From Candidatus Competibacteraceae bacterium (GTDB lineage: Bacteria > Pseudomonadota > Gammaproteobacteria > Competibacterales > Competibacteraceae), in contig JADJQQ010000006.1 of the NCBI GenBank assembly GCA_016712625.1, positions 124,001 through 188,000 on the forward strand: a DNA stretch of 64,000 bases. Direction: 5' to 3'. Numbering within the stretch: the stretch's first letter is position 1; each line of letters opens with the position of its first letter. The position numbers were made by a program, and so were the translations under genes. The notes beneath the pieces are model-generated. The model had not been told where the DNA came from and searched no databases. It saw only the letters and a program-made list of their open reading frames with translations. Below are positions 26,282 through 34,897 of the stretch, in pieces.

Positions 26282-27583
26282 TTGTTTGAGCGTCCGCGCG
26301 GTGGCGAGCGCGCCGTTTTGGTGCATTTGCTGCTGAATGGGTTTGAAGACGAGCAGGATTGCAACGAGTTTCGGGAACTGGCGATGTCGGCGGGCGCGGC
26401 ATGTGTCGCCTTGGTTACGGGGCGTCGGCGAGCGCCTGATCCGCGGCTATTCGCGGGGGCTGGCAAAGCGGATGAAATTCGAGAAGCGGTACGTCAAAAC
26501 GAAGCGGATCTGGTTATTTTCGATCATGCGCTGTCTCCCGGGCAGGAACGTAACTTGGAAACCTTTCTGCAATGCCGGGTATTGGACCGCACCGGTTTGA
26601 TTCTGGATATTTTTGCCCAACGGGCGCGCAGCTTTGAAGGTAAACTGCAAGTCGAATTGGCGCAATTACGCCACTTGTCTACCCGATTGGTGCGTGGTTG
26701 GACTCACCTTGAGCGGCAGCGCGGCGGCATTGGCCTGCGCGGTCCCGGCGAAACCCAGCTCGAAACCGACCGGCGTTTGCTGGCTGATCGCATCCGGCAA
26801 ATTCGATTCCGGCTAGAACGGGTTGATCGCCAGCGCGAACAGGGCCGGCGGGCGCGGCGCAAGGCGGATTTACCCACCGTATCGGTCGTGGGTTATACCA
26901 ATGCTGGCAAATCGACCTTGTTTAATACGCTGACCCAAGCCGATGTCTATGCGGCCAATCAGTTGTTCGCCACCTTGGACCCAACGCTGCGGCGTTTGGA
27001 ATTGCCGGGCGCGGAGCCGGTGGTCTTGGCCGATACCGTGGGTTTTATCAGCGATCTGCCGCATGAATTAGTAGCCGCCTTTCGCGCCACCCTGCGCGAA
27101 ACGTGCGAAGCGAGCTTACTGCTACATGTGATCGATGCCAGCCATCCTGACCGAAACGCGGTGATCGCGCAGGTGGAGTCGGTATTGGAGGAGATCGGCG
27201 CGGCCGCCGTGCCGCGCTTGCAGGTGTTCAACAAAATCGATTTAAGTGGCGAGCCTCCGCGACTGGAGCGGGATGCCGGAGGTCAAGTACGAGCCGTGTG
27301 GCTATCCGCGCTCGCTGAAACCGGGATCGACGGACTGACGGCGGCGTTGGCCGAGCGCTTGTGTGAGGATACCGTACACGGCTGGTTGCGGTTACCGCCG
27401 GCCGCGGCCCGTTTACGTGCCCGGCTGTTTGGTTTGGGCGCGGTGGTGGCCGAGCAGAATGATTCGGCCGGCGAATGGCTAATCGAAGTACGCACCTCAC
27501 GCGGCAACGTGGATCTGCTCCAGCGCCGTTATGGCTTGCGGGCGGAGTGGGTGCGTTCGGGATTTGAACTCTCGCCGGTGTAA
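26282..27583 (+). CDS. hflX: Ribosome-associated GTPase HflX
   Basis: 433 residues. The N-terminal HflX domain contains FDHALSPGQERNLE, LDRTGLILDIFAQRA and the glycine-rich GGIGLRGPGETQLETDRR. A GTPase domain follows with G1 GYTNAGKST, G3 DTVGF and G4 NKID. HflX splits stalled or hibernating ribosomes. It starts at TTG 26282 (MFERP, aligned to E. coli MFDRY) four bases after GGGAGG. It lies 29 bp after hfq and leads to hflK-hflC. Confidence 0.96.
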   Translation: MFERPRGGERAVLVHLLLNGFEDEQDCNEFRELAMSAGAACVALVTGRRRAPDPRLFAGAGKADEIREAVRQNEADLVIFDHALSPGQERNLETFLQCRVLDRTGLILDIFAQRARSFEGKLQVELAQLRHLSTRLVRGWTHLERQRGGIGLRGPGETQLETDRRLLADRIRQIRFRLERVDRQREQGRRARRKADLPTVSVVGYTNAGKSTLFNTLTQADVYAANQLFATLDPTLRRLELPGAEPVVLADTVGFISDLPHELVAAFRATLRETCEASLLLHVIDASHPDRNAVIAQVESVLEEIGAAAVPRLQVFNKIDLSGEPPRLERDAGGQVRAVWLSALAETGIDGLTAALAERLCEDTVHGWLRLPPAAARLRARLFGLGAVVAEQNDSAGEWLIEVRTSRGNVDLLQRRYGLRAEWVRSGFELSPV

Positions 27584-27628
27584 ACGAGATTCTCACTAAC
27601 AGACCTAAAGATGATTTTGGGGTACGAC

Positions 27629-27664
27629 ATGGCTTGGAATGAACCGGTGGATTTTTCCAATTGA
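27629..27664 (+). other. Orphaned hflK start peptide, out of frame with the rest of the gene
   Basis: ATG at 27629 reads MAWNEP, the conserved first residues of HflK proteins, then VDFSN and a TGA at 27662. The remaining HflK sequence lies in the +1 frame from 27639. This is direct evidence that the segment between the family start and the SPFH domain has been lost. Confidence 0.8.
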
Positions 27665-28703
27665 TCGGGTCGAGATCGTCAATCTGGAGCAACGGCGTTT
27701 CAGGGAAGTCGGTTATCGATCCGGTAATGGCGGCAGCCGACAGCCCGCCCTACGGTCGGTGCCGAAGGAAGCGCTCATGTTGACTCAGGATGAGAATATT
27801 GTGGATGTGCGCTTGGCGGTGCAATACCAAGTCAGCGATCCGCGAGCTTACTTGTTTAATGTGTTCGATCCGGAGAGCGTATTGGTGCAAGTGGTGGAGA
27901 GCGCCGCCCGCGAGACCATTGGTAAAAGCACCATGGATTTCGTTTTGACCGAGGGCCGCAGCGACATTGTGGCCAATATCAAGTCTTTGAGCCAACAGAT
28001 CCTAGATAATTACCCGCCTGGACCGCTACAGCTGGTGGCGGATCAGAAGCAAGACGCCGGAAAACCGGCTCAACCGCCGTTGGTCGCTACCGCGCCTGAG
28101 GCCGCCGCTAAAGGCGATGACCAACAACCTCGCCGTAATAGCGGTAAGGGCGCGGGCTTGCAAATCATCACCGTGGTGCTCCAGGATGCGCAACCGCCGG
28201 AGGAAGTTCAGGATGCGTTTGCCGACGCAATCAAGGCGCGCGAGGATGAACAACGCTTGAAGAATGAAGCCGAGGCTTACTCCAACGAAGTCATCCCAAG
28301 AGCACGCGGGCAAGCAGCCAGACGGTTGCAGGAGGCCTCGGCTTACAAGGAACAGGTGGTTGCGCAAGCCCAGGGTGAGGCGAGCCGCTTCGAGCAATTA
28401 TTGGGCGCTTATCAGAAAGCGCCAACTGTGACGCGGGAGCGGCTGTATTTGGAGACGGTGGAAGAAGTGTTATCGCGAACGAGCAAAGTGATAGTGGACG
28501 CCAAGGGTACTAACAATTTGTTGTATCTGCCTTTGGATCGGCTGCTCAAGTCGGGCGAAGCGGCGTCTGGCGCCGTCAGTACCGCTGGAGCGAGCGGATC
28601 CGCGGTTGAGGCTTCGCCCGCCGCGCCCCAGCCCTCCTCTACGGATGGCAGCGCGGCCACGACGCGGTTGCGCGACATGAGCCGCGGTCGGGAGGTGCGG
28701 TGA
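27639..28703 (+). CDS. hflK: HflK, N-terminally truncated (FtsH modulator subunit, SPFH/Band 7)
   Basis: 354 residues from an internal ATG (MNRWIFPIDRVEIVN). HflK and HflC form a periplasm-facing SPFH cage around the FtsH protease. The SPFH core (LTQDENIVDVRLAVQYQV, GKSTMDFVLTEGR, QPPEEVQDAFADAIKAREDEQ) and C-terminal helix region are intact. The usual glycine-rich N-terminal tail, membrane helix and first SPFH strand, roughly 90-100 residues, are missing. The fragment encoding the normal MAWNEP start survives ten bases upstream in another frame. A 45-residue low-complexity insert (about 127-172) also interrupts the SPFH domain. As read, the product lacks a membrane anchor. It overlaps hflC by one base (TGATG). 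Confidence 0.85.
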   Translation: MNRWIFPIDRVEIVNLEQRRFREVGYRSGNGGSRQPALRSVPKEALMLTQDENIVDVRLAVQYQVSDPRAYLFNVFDPESVLVQVVESAARETIGKSTMDFVLTEGRSDIVANIKSLSQQILDNYPPGPLQLVADQKQDAGKPAQPPLVATAPEAAAKGDDQQPRRNSGKGAGLQIITVVLQDAQPPEEVQDAFADAIKAREDEQRLKNEAEAYSNEVIPRARGQAARRLQEASAYKEQVVAQAQGEASRFEQLLGAYQKAPTVTRERLYLETVEEVLSRTSKVIVDAKGTNNLLYLPLDRLLKSGEAASGAVSTAGASGSAVEASPAAPQPSSTDGSAATTRLRDMSRGREVR

Positions 28704-29581
28704 TGGCTCGATCCCCCTTATCGATGCCCCGTAACACGCTCGCCGGGGTGTTGATCGCTCTTATCGCGCTCCTGGCCATGTCCTTGTTTACGGTTGATGA
28801 AACCCAAACGGCGATCCGCTTCCAATTAGGTGAGATCGTCGAAGCCAATTACAAGCCAGGCTTGCATTGGAAATGGCCGCTGATCAACAATATCCGCAAG
28901 TTTGATCGCCGCTTGCAGACTTTGGACACGGAGCCGGAGCGGTTTTTGACCGCTGAAAAGAAAAACGTGATCGTCGACTCCTTTGCAATGTGGCGGATTG
29001 AGGATGTGCGGCTGTTCTATACCACGGTCGGCGGCGATGCGGCGCAGGCCAATGTCCGGCTCGATCAGATCGTCAAGGACAGCTTGCGCAGCGAGTTTAG
29101 CAAGCGGACGATCCAGGAGGTGGTTTCCGGCGACCGGGACCAAATTATGGAAACGTTAAGCCGGCTGCTCAAAGAGCAGGCGACCTATCTGGGAATCGCC
29201 GCCGTGGATGTGCGGATCAAGCGGATCGATCTGCCAGCCGATGTCAGTAACTCGGTATTCAGCCGGATGAAAGCCGAGCGCTTGCGAGTGGCCAAGGATT
29301 TCCGTTCTCGGGGCGGTGAGGCGGCCGAGCGGATTCGAGCCGACGCCGACCGCCAGAGTACTGTGTTGCTGGCGGAAGCTTATCGCGACGCCGAACGACA
29401 GCGCGGCGAAGGCGACGGCCAGGCGGCTGATATCTATGCCCGCACTTACAGCAAGGATCAGGATTTCTACAGCTTCTATCGAAGCCTGACCGCCTATCGC
29501 CAAGGGTTTAGCGGGAAGGATGATACGCTGATCTTGCAACCCGATTCTCAGTTCTTCCGCTACTTCAATAAATCGCAGTGA
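28703..29581 (+). CDS. hflC: HflC, FtsH protease modulator
   Basis: 292 residues from ATG 28703, which overlaps the hflK stop and follows GGGAGG. One N-terminal membrane helix (about 12-29) is followed by the SPFH domain (VDETQTAIRFQLGEIV, PGLHWKWPLI) and the conserved KRIDLPADVSNSVFSRMKAER. It ends with the long helical region rich in A, E and R. Unlike hflK it is full length. It forms the HflKC complex that restrains FtsH at the inner membrane. Confidence 0.95.
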   Translation: MARSPLSMPRNTLAGVLIALIALLAMSLFTVDETQTAIRFQLGEIVEANYKPGLHWKWPLINNIRKFDRRLQTLDTEPERFLTAEKKNVIVDSFAMWRIEDVRLFYTTVGGDAAQANVRLDQIVKDSLRSEFSKRTIQEVVSGDRDQIMETLSRLLKEQATYLGIAAVDVRIKRIDLPADVSNSVFSRMKAERLRVAKDFRSRGGEAAERIRADADRQSTVLLAEAYRDAERQRGEGDGQAADIYARTYSKDQDFYSFYRSLTAYRQGFSGKDDTLILQPDSQFFRYFNKSQ

Positions 29582-29638
29582 TCTTCGTGAAGGGCTACCC
29601 GCTGCAATGGAATCCGGCCCCGATCAGCGGACGCCGCC

Positions 29639-29824
29639 ATGTGGGATGAGTTGCTGGCGGCGTTTGCTTTGATGCTGGTGCTTGAAGGAGTGTTGCCGTT
29701 TCTCAATCCGAGCGCTTTGCGTCAAAGCCTGTTGCGGATGGCGCGGCTGGAAGACCATCTGCTGCGATTCATGGGTCTGGGCAGCATGGCGTTGGGGTTG
29801 GCGATGTTGTATTTTGTCCGTTGA
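29639..29824 (+). CDS. DUF2065 family membrane protein (YjeT-like)
   Basis: 61 residues with two hydrophobic segments (about 6-24 and 42-58) separated by LRQSLLRMARLEDHLLR. It matches the small DUF2065/YjeT family found between hflC and purA or hisZ in many gammaproteobacteria. Function unknown. 57 bp downstream of hflC and 51 bp upstream of hisZ. Confidence 0.88.
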   Translation: MWDELLAAFALMLVLEGVLPFLNPSALRQSLLRMARLEDHLLRFMGLGSMALGLAMLYFVR

Positions 29825-29875
29825 AACAGCGCCCCGCACCCTCAATCCCACGCTCAAATTTCCCAACTTTCTGTC

Positions 29876-31102
29876 ATGACGCCTGAAGATCGCTGGTTGC
29901 TACCGGAAGGTATTGAGGAAATTTTGCCTCCCGCCGCTTATCGGTTGGAGCGGCTGCGACGTAATTTATTGGATTTATACGGGAGCTGGGGTTACGAGCT
30001 GGTGGTGCCGCCCCTGATCGAGTTTTTAGACTCGCTGTTAACCGGAACCGGTAACGATCTCGAACTCCAGACCTTCAAATTAACCGACCAACTGAGCGGC
30101 CGAATGATGGGGGTGCGGGCCGACATGACGCCCCAAGTCGCCCGCATCGACGCGCACTTGCTCAAACGTGATGGGCCGGTGCGGCTATGTTACATGGGGA
30201 CGGTGCTGCGCACTCGCGCCGATGGTTTTGGCGGTTCCCGCAGCCCCTATCAGGCCGGTGCGGAGCTGTACGGCCACCAGGGTTATGAAAGCGATCTGGA
30301 AGTACTGACCCTGATGTTGCTAACGTTGGCGACCGCGGGAATCGACCAGGTGCATCTGGATTTGGGACATGTGGCGATTTTCCGGGAGTTAGTGGCTTGG
30401 GCCGGACTCGATCAGGAACGCGAGGGCTGGCTGTTTGAAGCGCTGCAACGCAAGGCATTACCCGAAATCCGCGAGCAACTGGCGAGTTGGCGGCTGCCAG
30501 CGGCGTGCGAGCGTTTGTTGCTGGGGTTAGCGGAAATGCATGGTGGGCTAGAGGTGCTGGACGAAGCCGAGGCGTTGCTGACCGAGGGTGGCGTGCGGAT
30601 CGGTGAGGCGCTTGAAACGCTGCGGCGTTTGATCGCCGCACTGCGGCGGGGATGGCCAGCGCTGCCGATTCATGTCGATTTGGCTGAATTGCGGGGCTAT
30701 CACTATCACACTGGCGTGGTGTTTGCCGCCTATGTGCCGGGTCAGGGTCAAGCGGTGGCACAGGGCGGCCGTTACGATGAAATCGGTCAGGTGTTCGGCC
30801 GAGCTCGCCCAGCGACCGGTTTTAGCGTCGACTTGGCGACTTTATTGCGGCTGAGTTCGCTATCGCAAAGTTGCCCTGCCGGAATCTACGCGCCCGCCGT
30901 GGGCGATCCATCACTCGAGCGGCAAGTGGCGATGCTGCGGGACCGAGGTGAACGCGTGATCCGGGCATTATCCGGCGCTGTTGAAGTGCCCCAGGCTTTA
31001 GGGTGTGATCGGGCGCTGGTATTCCAGCGGGAGGCGTGGGTGGTGGTCCCTTTGGCAAAACCCTCCAGTAACTGCGGTCAGAATAACGAAGCGAATCATT
31101 AG
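29876..31102 (+). CDS. hisZ: ATP phosphoribosyltransferase regulatory subunit
   Basis: 408 residues related to histidyl-tRNA synthetase but lacking the anticodon domain. It has the N-terminal LPEGIEEILPPAA motif, class II motif-2-like MGVRADMTPQVARID, and the family GGRYDEIGQVFGR. HisZ pairs with short-form HisG in the first step of histidine synthesis and confers feedback regulation. hisG is not in the window. Its location between DUF2065 and purA is conserved in non-enteric gammaproteobacteria. Confidence 0.94.
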   Translation: MTPEDRWLLPEGIEEILPPAAYRLERLRRNLLDLYGSWGYELVVPPLIEFLDSLLTGTGNDLELQTFKLTDQLSGRMMGVRADMTPQVARIDAHLLKRDGPVRLCYMGTVLRTRADGFGGSRSPYQAGAELYGHQGYESDLEVLTLMLLTLATAGIDQVHLDLGHVAIFRELVAWAGLDQEREGWLFEALQRKALPEIREQLASWRLPAACERLLLGLAEMHGGLEVLDEAEALLTEGGVRIGEALETLRRLIAALRRGWPALPIHVDLAELRGYHYHTGVVFAAYVPGQGQAVAQGGRYDEIGQVFGRARPATGFSVDLATLLRLSSLSQSCPAGIYAPAVGDPSLERQVAMLRDRGERVIRALSGAVEVPQALGCDRALVFQREAWVVVPLAKPSSNCGQNNEANH

Positions 31103-31111
31103 GAAACTGAC

Positions 31112-32407
31112 ATGGCTAAGAATGTGGTCGTCATTGGCGCGCAGTGGGGTGACGAGGGTAAAGGCAAGGTCGTGGATTTGCTGACCGAGAACGCCAAGGC
31201 AGTCGCGCGATTTCAAGGCGGACACAACGCCGGCCATACCCTGGTCATCAACGGTCAAAAGACGGTGTTGCATCTCATTCCTTCCGGCATCCTACGCCAA
31301 GAAGTGGACTGCTTCATCGGCAATGGCGTGGTGCTGTCACCTTCGGCCTTGCTGGCTGAAATCGATGAACTCGAACAGCGGGGCGTGATGGTGCTGGAGC
31401 GGTTGCGCATCAGTGATGCTTGCACGCTGATTCTACCCTACCACATCGCGTTGGATCAGGCCCGCGAGAAAGCACGCGGTGAACGGGCTATCGGCACCAC
31501 CGGACGTGGTATTGGGCCAGCTTATGAGGACAAAGTGGCGCGCCGGGCGATTCGGCTTGGCGATCTGTTTGATCCCAAACGGTTCAGCGCCAAACTGGGC
31601 GAGGTGCTGGATTTCCATAATTTCGTATTGCAGCATTATTTTCACGCTGAACCGATTGATTTTGATAAGACGCTGGATGAAACGCTGGCGATGGCCGCCC
31701 GGTTGCGGCCGCTGGCTGGCGATGTCACCGAACTATTGGATGCTCATCGCCGACGTGGCGACAACCTGTTGTTTGAGGGCGCCCAGGGCGCGATGCTGGA
31801 TATCGACCACGGCACCTATCCCTATGTGACTTCTTCCAATACCACCGCTGGCGGCGCGGCTACTGGCACCGGTTTTGGACCGCGTTATCTGGATTATGTG
31901 CTCGGCATCACCAAGGCGTACACCACCCGGGTCGGCGGCGGGCCGTTTCCAACGGAATTGTTCGATAAAACCGGTGACTATCTGGCGGCGCGTGGTCACG
32001 AGTTCGGTTCGACCACCGGCCGGCGGCGGCGCTGTGGCTGGTTCGATGCGGTTGCGTTGCGCCGCTCTATTCTCAACAACAGCGTATCCGGATTGTGTGT
32101 GACCAAACTGGATGTCCTGGACGATCTGGCGTCTATCCAGTTGTGCGTGAGCTATCAGCGCGGATCGCAACGCTTGGCGAGCGCTCCGCTAGGTGCGGAA
32201 GCCTTGGAAGCGTGTCAGCCCATTTACGAGGAGATGCCGGGTTGGCGACAATCCACGGTGGGCGTGCGCCGTTACGACGATTTACCAGCGAATGCGCGCG
32301 CTTATTTGCGACGGATTGAAGAACTCAGCGACCAGCCCATCGACATTATTTCGACGGGGCCAGATCGGGTGGATACCATCGTCTTGCGAAATCCGTTCGT
32401 GGCGTGA
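31112..32407 (+). CDS. purA: Adenylosuccinate synthetase
   Basis: 431 residues. Converts IMP, aspartate and GTP to adenylosuccinate. It has the N-terminal GAQWGDEGKGK with catalytic Asp, GGHNAGHT, GTTGRGIGPAYEDK and the C-terminal ISTGPDR. It is nine bases after hisZ and followed by an intrinsic terminator. Confidence 0.98.
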   Translation: MAKNVVVIGAQWGDEGKGKVVDLLTENAKAVARFQGGHNAGHTLVINGQKTVLHLIPSGILRQEVDCFIGNGVVLSPSALLAEIDELEQRGVMVLERLRISDACTLILPYHIALDQAREKARGERAIGTTGRGIGPAYEDKVARRAIRLGDLFDPKRFSAKLGEVLDFHNFVLQHYFHAEPIDFDKTLDETLAMAARLRPLAGDVTELLDAHRRRGDNLLFEGAQGAMLDIDHGTYPYVTSSNTTAGGAATGTGFGPRYLDYVLGITKAYTTRVGGGPFPTELFDKTGDYLAARGHEFGSTTGRRRRCGWFDAVALRRSILNNSVSGLCVTKLDVLDDLASIQLCVSYQRGSQRLASAPLGAEALEACQPIYEEMPGWRQSTVGVRRYDDLPANARAYLRRIEELSDQPIDIISTGPDRVDTIVLRNPFVA

Positions 32408-32423
32408 ACCGTCCAGAGACGCC

Positions 32424-32450
32424 AAAGGCCCGGCGTTGACCGGGCCTTTT
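32424..32450 (+). terminator. Intrinsic terminator after purA
   Basis: A perfect 10-bp stem AAAGGCCCGG/CCGGGCCTTT encloses a 6-base loop and ends in TTTT. It starts 17 bases after the purA stop. The tRNA-Leu gene on the other strand ends 6 bases beyond, so the hairpin may serve both directions, with a shorter T run on the minus side. Confidence 0.85.
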
Positions 32451-32455
32451 CCATC

Positions 32456-32542
32456 TGGTGCCGAAGAGAGGACTTGAACCTCCACTGGGTTACCCCAACT
32501 AAGACCTGAACCTAGCGCGTCTACCAATTCCGCCACTTCGGC
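32456..32542 (-). tRNA. tRNA-Leu (anticodon CAG)
   Basis: An 87-base class II tRNA with a long variable arm. The acceptor stem GCCGAAG pairs with CTTCGGC, followed by A and encoded CCA. The D region is TGGCGGAATTGGTAGACGCG, the anticodon loop TTCAGGT with CAG, and the T arm GGTTCAAGTCC. Its promoter lies at 32578-32606. Confidence 0.96.
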
Positions 32543-32577
32543 TAAGCAACGGTCGCTTAAAGCGACGACGGGAGCGC

Positions 32578-32606
32578 ACTATACGGATTGCGCTTCAGCC
32601 TGTCAA
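32578..32606 (-). promoter_or_regulatory. Near-consensus sigma-70 promoter of tRNA-Leu
   Basis: Read on the minus strand: consensus TTGACA (32606-32601), a 17-base spacer, TATAGT (32583-32578), then a GC-rich discriminator (GCGCTCCCG). The leader between here and the tRNA contains a small stem-loop with GTCGCT/AGCGAC arms. One of the strongest promoter matches in the window. Confidence 0.8.
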
Positions 32607-32647
32607 TCATTTGTCTTTCATGCTTTTGCAACTTTATTGAAGTGAAT

Positions 32648-34891
32648 ATGACTCAAAAAAAACGGAGTTCCTGGCGTCAACTCGATCCATTTCTGGCGCG
32701 AGAGCAGGAAAAGTACGGCCGCGCCACGCCCAGCCGGGAATTTATCCTGCACTATCTGGAAGAGCGGGGAATGCCGCTGACCTTGCAAGAACTTTGCGCC
32801 GAGTGGCAGATCAGCGACGACTGGGAAATCGACGCCTTGTCCCGGCGCTTGCGGGCGATGGAGCGGGAAGGCCAGTTGATCCGTAATCGTCGAGAAGGGT
32901 ATGGACCGGTCGCCAAGATGAATCTGGTGCCCGGCCGGGTTATCGGCCATGCCGAGGGCCACGGCTTTCTGATTCCCGACGAGGGCGGCGATAACCTATT
33001 TCTCTCGCCACGGCAGATGCGAAAACTGCTGCACGGCGACCGGGCGGTGGCGCGGGTGATTGGCGTCGATTATCGAGGTCGCCGGGAAGGCGCTATCGTC
33101 GAGGTGTTGGAGCGTAACACCCAAACGGTGGTCGGGCGCTTCTGCGAGGAACGCGGCACCTGGTTCATCAGACCTGACAACAAGCGAATCAACCAGGATA
33201 TTGTGGTGCCGCCCGATGGGCGTGGTGAAGCGCAGGCCGGTCAAATCGTCATCGCCGAACTGATCGAGCAACCCAGCGCCCAAAGCCGCCCGCTGGGTCG
33301 AATCAAGGAGATCTTGGGCGAACATATGGCGCCGGGGATGGAAATTCGCATCGCCATCGCCAGTCACGGTATTCCGGTCGAGTGGCCGGAAATAGTGGCG
33401 GAGGAAGCCAGCCATTATGGTGAGGCCGTGCCAGAATCGGCCAAGAAAGGGCGCTGGGATTTGCGTGCCACGCCGCTGGTGACCATTGACGGGATCACGG
33501 CGCGTGATTTCGATGACGCGGTCTATTGCGAGCGGCGAGGGGCCAACTGGTGGCTGCTGGTGGCTATCGCCGATGTGTCCTGGTACGTCCGGCCGGGCAC
33601 GACGCTGGATCACGAAGCGCGCAAGCGCGGTAACTCGGTCTATTTCCCGGATCGGGCGATCCCGATGTTGCCGGAAACGTTGTCCAACGGGCTGTGCTCG
33701 CTCAATCCCGCAGTAGATCGGCTCTGCATGGTTTGTGAAATGACGATCAATGCCCAGGGCCGCATTATCCGCTCCCGTTTCGCCGAGGCCGTGATGCGCT
33801 CTCACGCCCGACTGACCTACGACACGGTGGCGGCCATTGTCGCCGATCGCGATCCGCGAGTTCGAGCCGAGCATGCGGCGATAGCGTCGCATCTAGATCG
33901 CTTGTACGAGCTGTATCAGGTACTGCGCGTTAGCCGCGAGCAGCGCGGCGCGATGGACTTCGATTCTCAGGAAACGATGATCGAATACGGCGCGGATCGC
34001 AAGATCGAGCAGATTTTGCCCACCGAGCGCAATGACGCCCATCGCTTGATTGAGGAGTGCATGATTTCCGCCAACGTGGCGGCGGCGCGCTTTCTGCAAC
34101 GCCACAAGATGCCAGGGTTATATCGAATCCATCAAGGACCGACCCTGGATCGGCTGAACAAGTTACGCGCTTTTCTGGGTGAATTGGGCTTGGGGTTAAG
34201 CGGCGGCGACAAACCATCGCCGCTGGATTACACGCGCTTGTTGGCGCGGGTTAGCGACCGGCCTGACGCGCATCTCATTCAAACGGTGATGCTGCGTTCG
34301 CTCGCTCAGGCGGTTTATAGCCCTGAGAGCGTTGGACATTTTGGTCTGGCCTTGGACGCCTACGCCCATTTCACCTCGCCGATTCGCCGATATCCCGACT
34401 TGCAAGTGCATCGCGCCATCCGCCATGTGCTAAACGGTGGCAAGACAACGGATTTTCCTTATAGCCCGGTCGATCTGGTTGGCTTGGGCGAGCATTGTTC
34501 GATGACCGAACGGCGGGCCGATGAAGCGGTGCGCGATGCGGTGGAATGGTTGAAATGCGAATACATGCTCGACAAGATCGGCCAGAGCTTCGATGGCGTC
34601 ATTACGGCCGTCACCGGTTTTGGCCTATTTGTGGAATTGAGTGGCGTCTACGTGGAAGGATTGGTGCATGTCACCGCGTTGCGCAACGATTACTATCGTT
34701 TTGACCCGGTGGGCCATCGCCTACAGGGCGAACGTTCCGGGCAGGTCTACCGGCTGGGCGACGGGCTACAGGTACGCGTGGTGCGGGTGGATTTGGATGA
34801 ACGCAAAATTGATTTTGAGTTAGTTGAACGCGAGCGCCAGGACGGCGCGCGGCGCAACCGTTGGAATCGCAGCCCGCGCAAGAAAGGCTAG
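32648..34891 (+). CDS. rnr: Ribonuclease R
   Basis: 747 residues from ATG 32648 (MTQKKRSSWRQLDP). The upstream 20 codons back to 32588 overlap the divergent tRNA-Leu promoter and are not conserved. Domains: N-terminal winged helix (about 20-90), cold-shock domains, and the RNB catalytic domain with DGITARDFDDAVYCE supplying metal-binding aspartates. An S1 domain (FDGVITAVTGFGLFVEL) and a short basic tail follow. It is a processive 3'-5' exoribonuclease that degrades structured RNA. rlmB follows after 6 bp, the conserved rnr-rlmB pair. Confidence 0.96.
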   Translation: MTQKKRSSWRQLDPFLAREQEKYGRATPSREFILHYLEERGMPLTLQELCAEWQISDDWEIDALSRRLRAMEREGQLIRNRREGYGPVAKMNLVPGRVIGHAEGHGFLIPDEGGDNLFLSPRQMRKLLHGDRAVARVIGVDYRGRREGAIVEVLERNTQTVVGRFCEERGTWFIRPDNKRINQDIVVPPDGRGEAQAGQIVIAELIEQPSAQSRPLGRIKEILGEHMAPGMEIRIAIASHGIPVEWPEIVAEEASHYGEAVPESAKKGRWDLRATPLVTIDGITARDFDDAVYCERRGANWWLLVAIADVSWYVRPGTTLDHEARKRGNSVYFPDRAIPMLPETLSNGLCSLNPAVDRLCMVCEMTINAQGRIIRSRFAEAVMRSHARLTYDTVAAIVADRDPRVRAEHAAIASHLDRLYELYQVLRVSREQRGAMDFDSQETMIEYGADRKIEQILPTERNDAHRLIEECMISANVAAARFLQRHKMPGLYRIHQGPTLDRLNKLRAFLGELGLGLSGGDKPSPLDYTRLLARVSDRPDAHLIQTVMLRSLAQAVYSPESVGHFGLALDAYAHFTSPIRRYPDLQVHRAIRHVLNGGKTTDFPYSPVDLVGLGEHCSMTERRADEAVRDAVEWLKCEYMLDKIGQSFDGVITAVTGFGLFVELSGVYVEGLVHVTALRNDYYRFDPVGHRLQGERSGQVYRLGDGLQVRVVRVDLDERKIDFELVERERQDGARRNRWNRSPRKKG

Positions 34892-34897
34892 CAGTCA

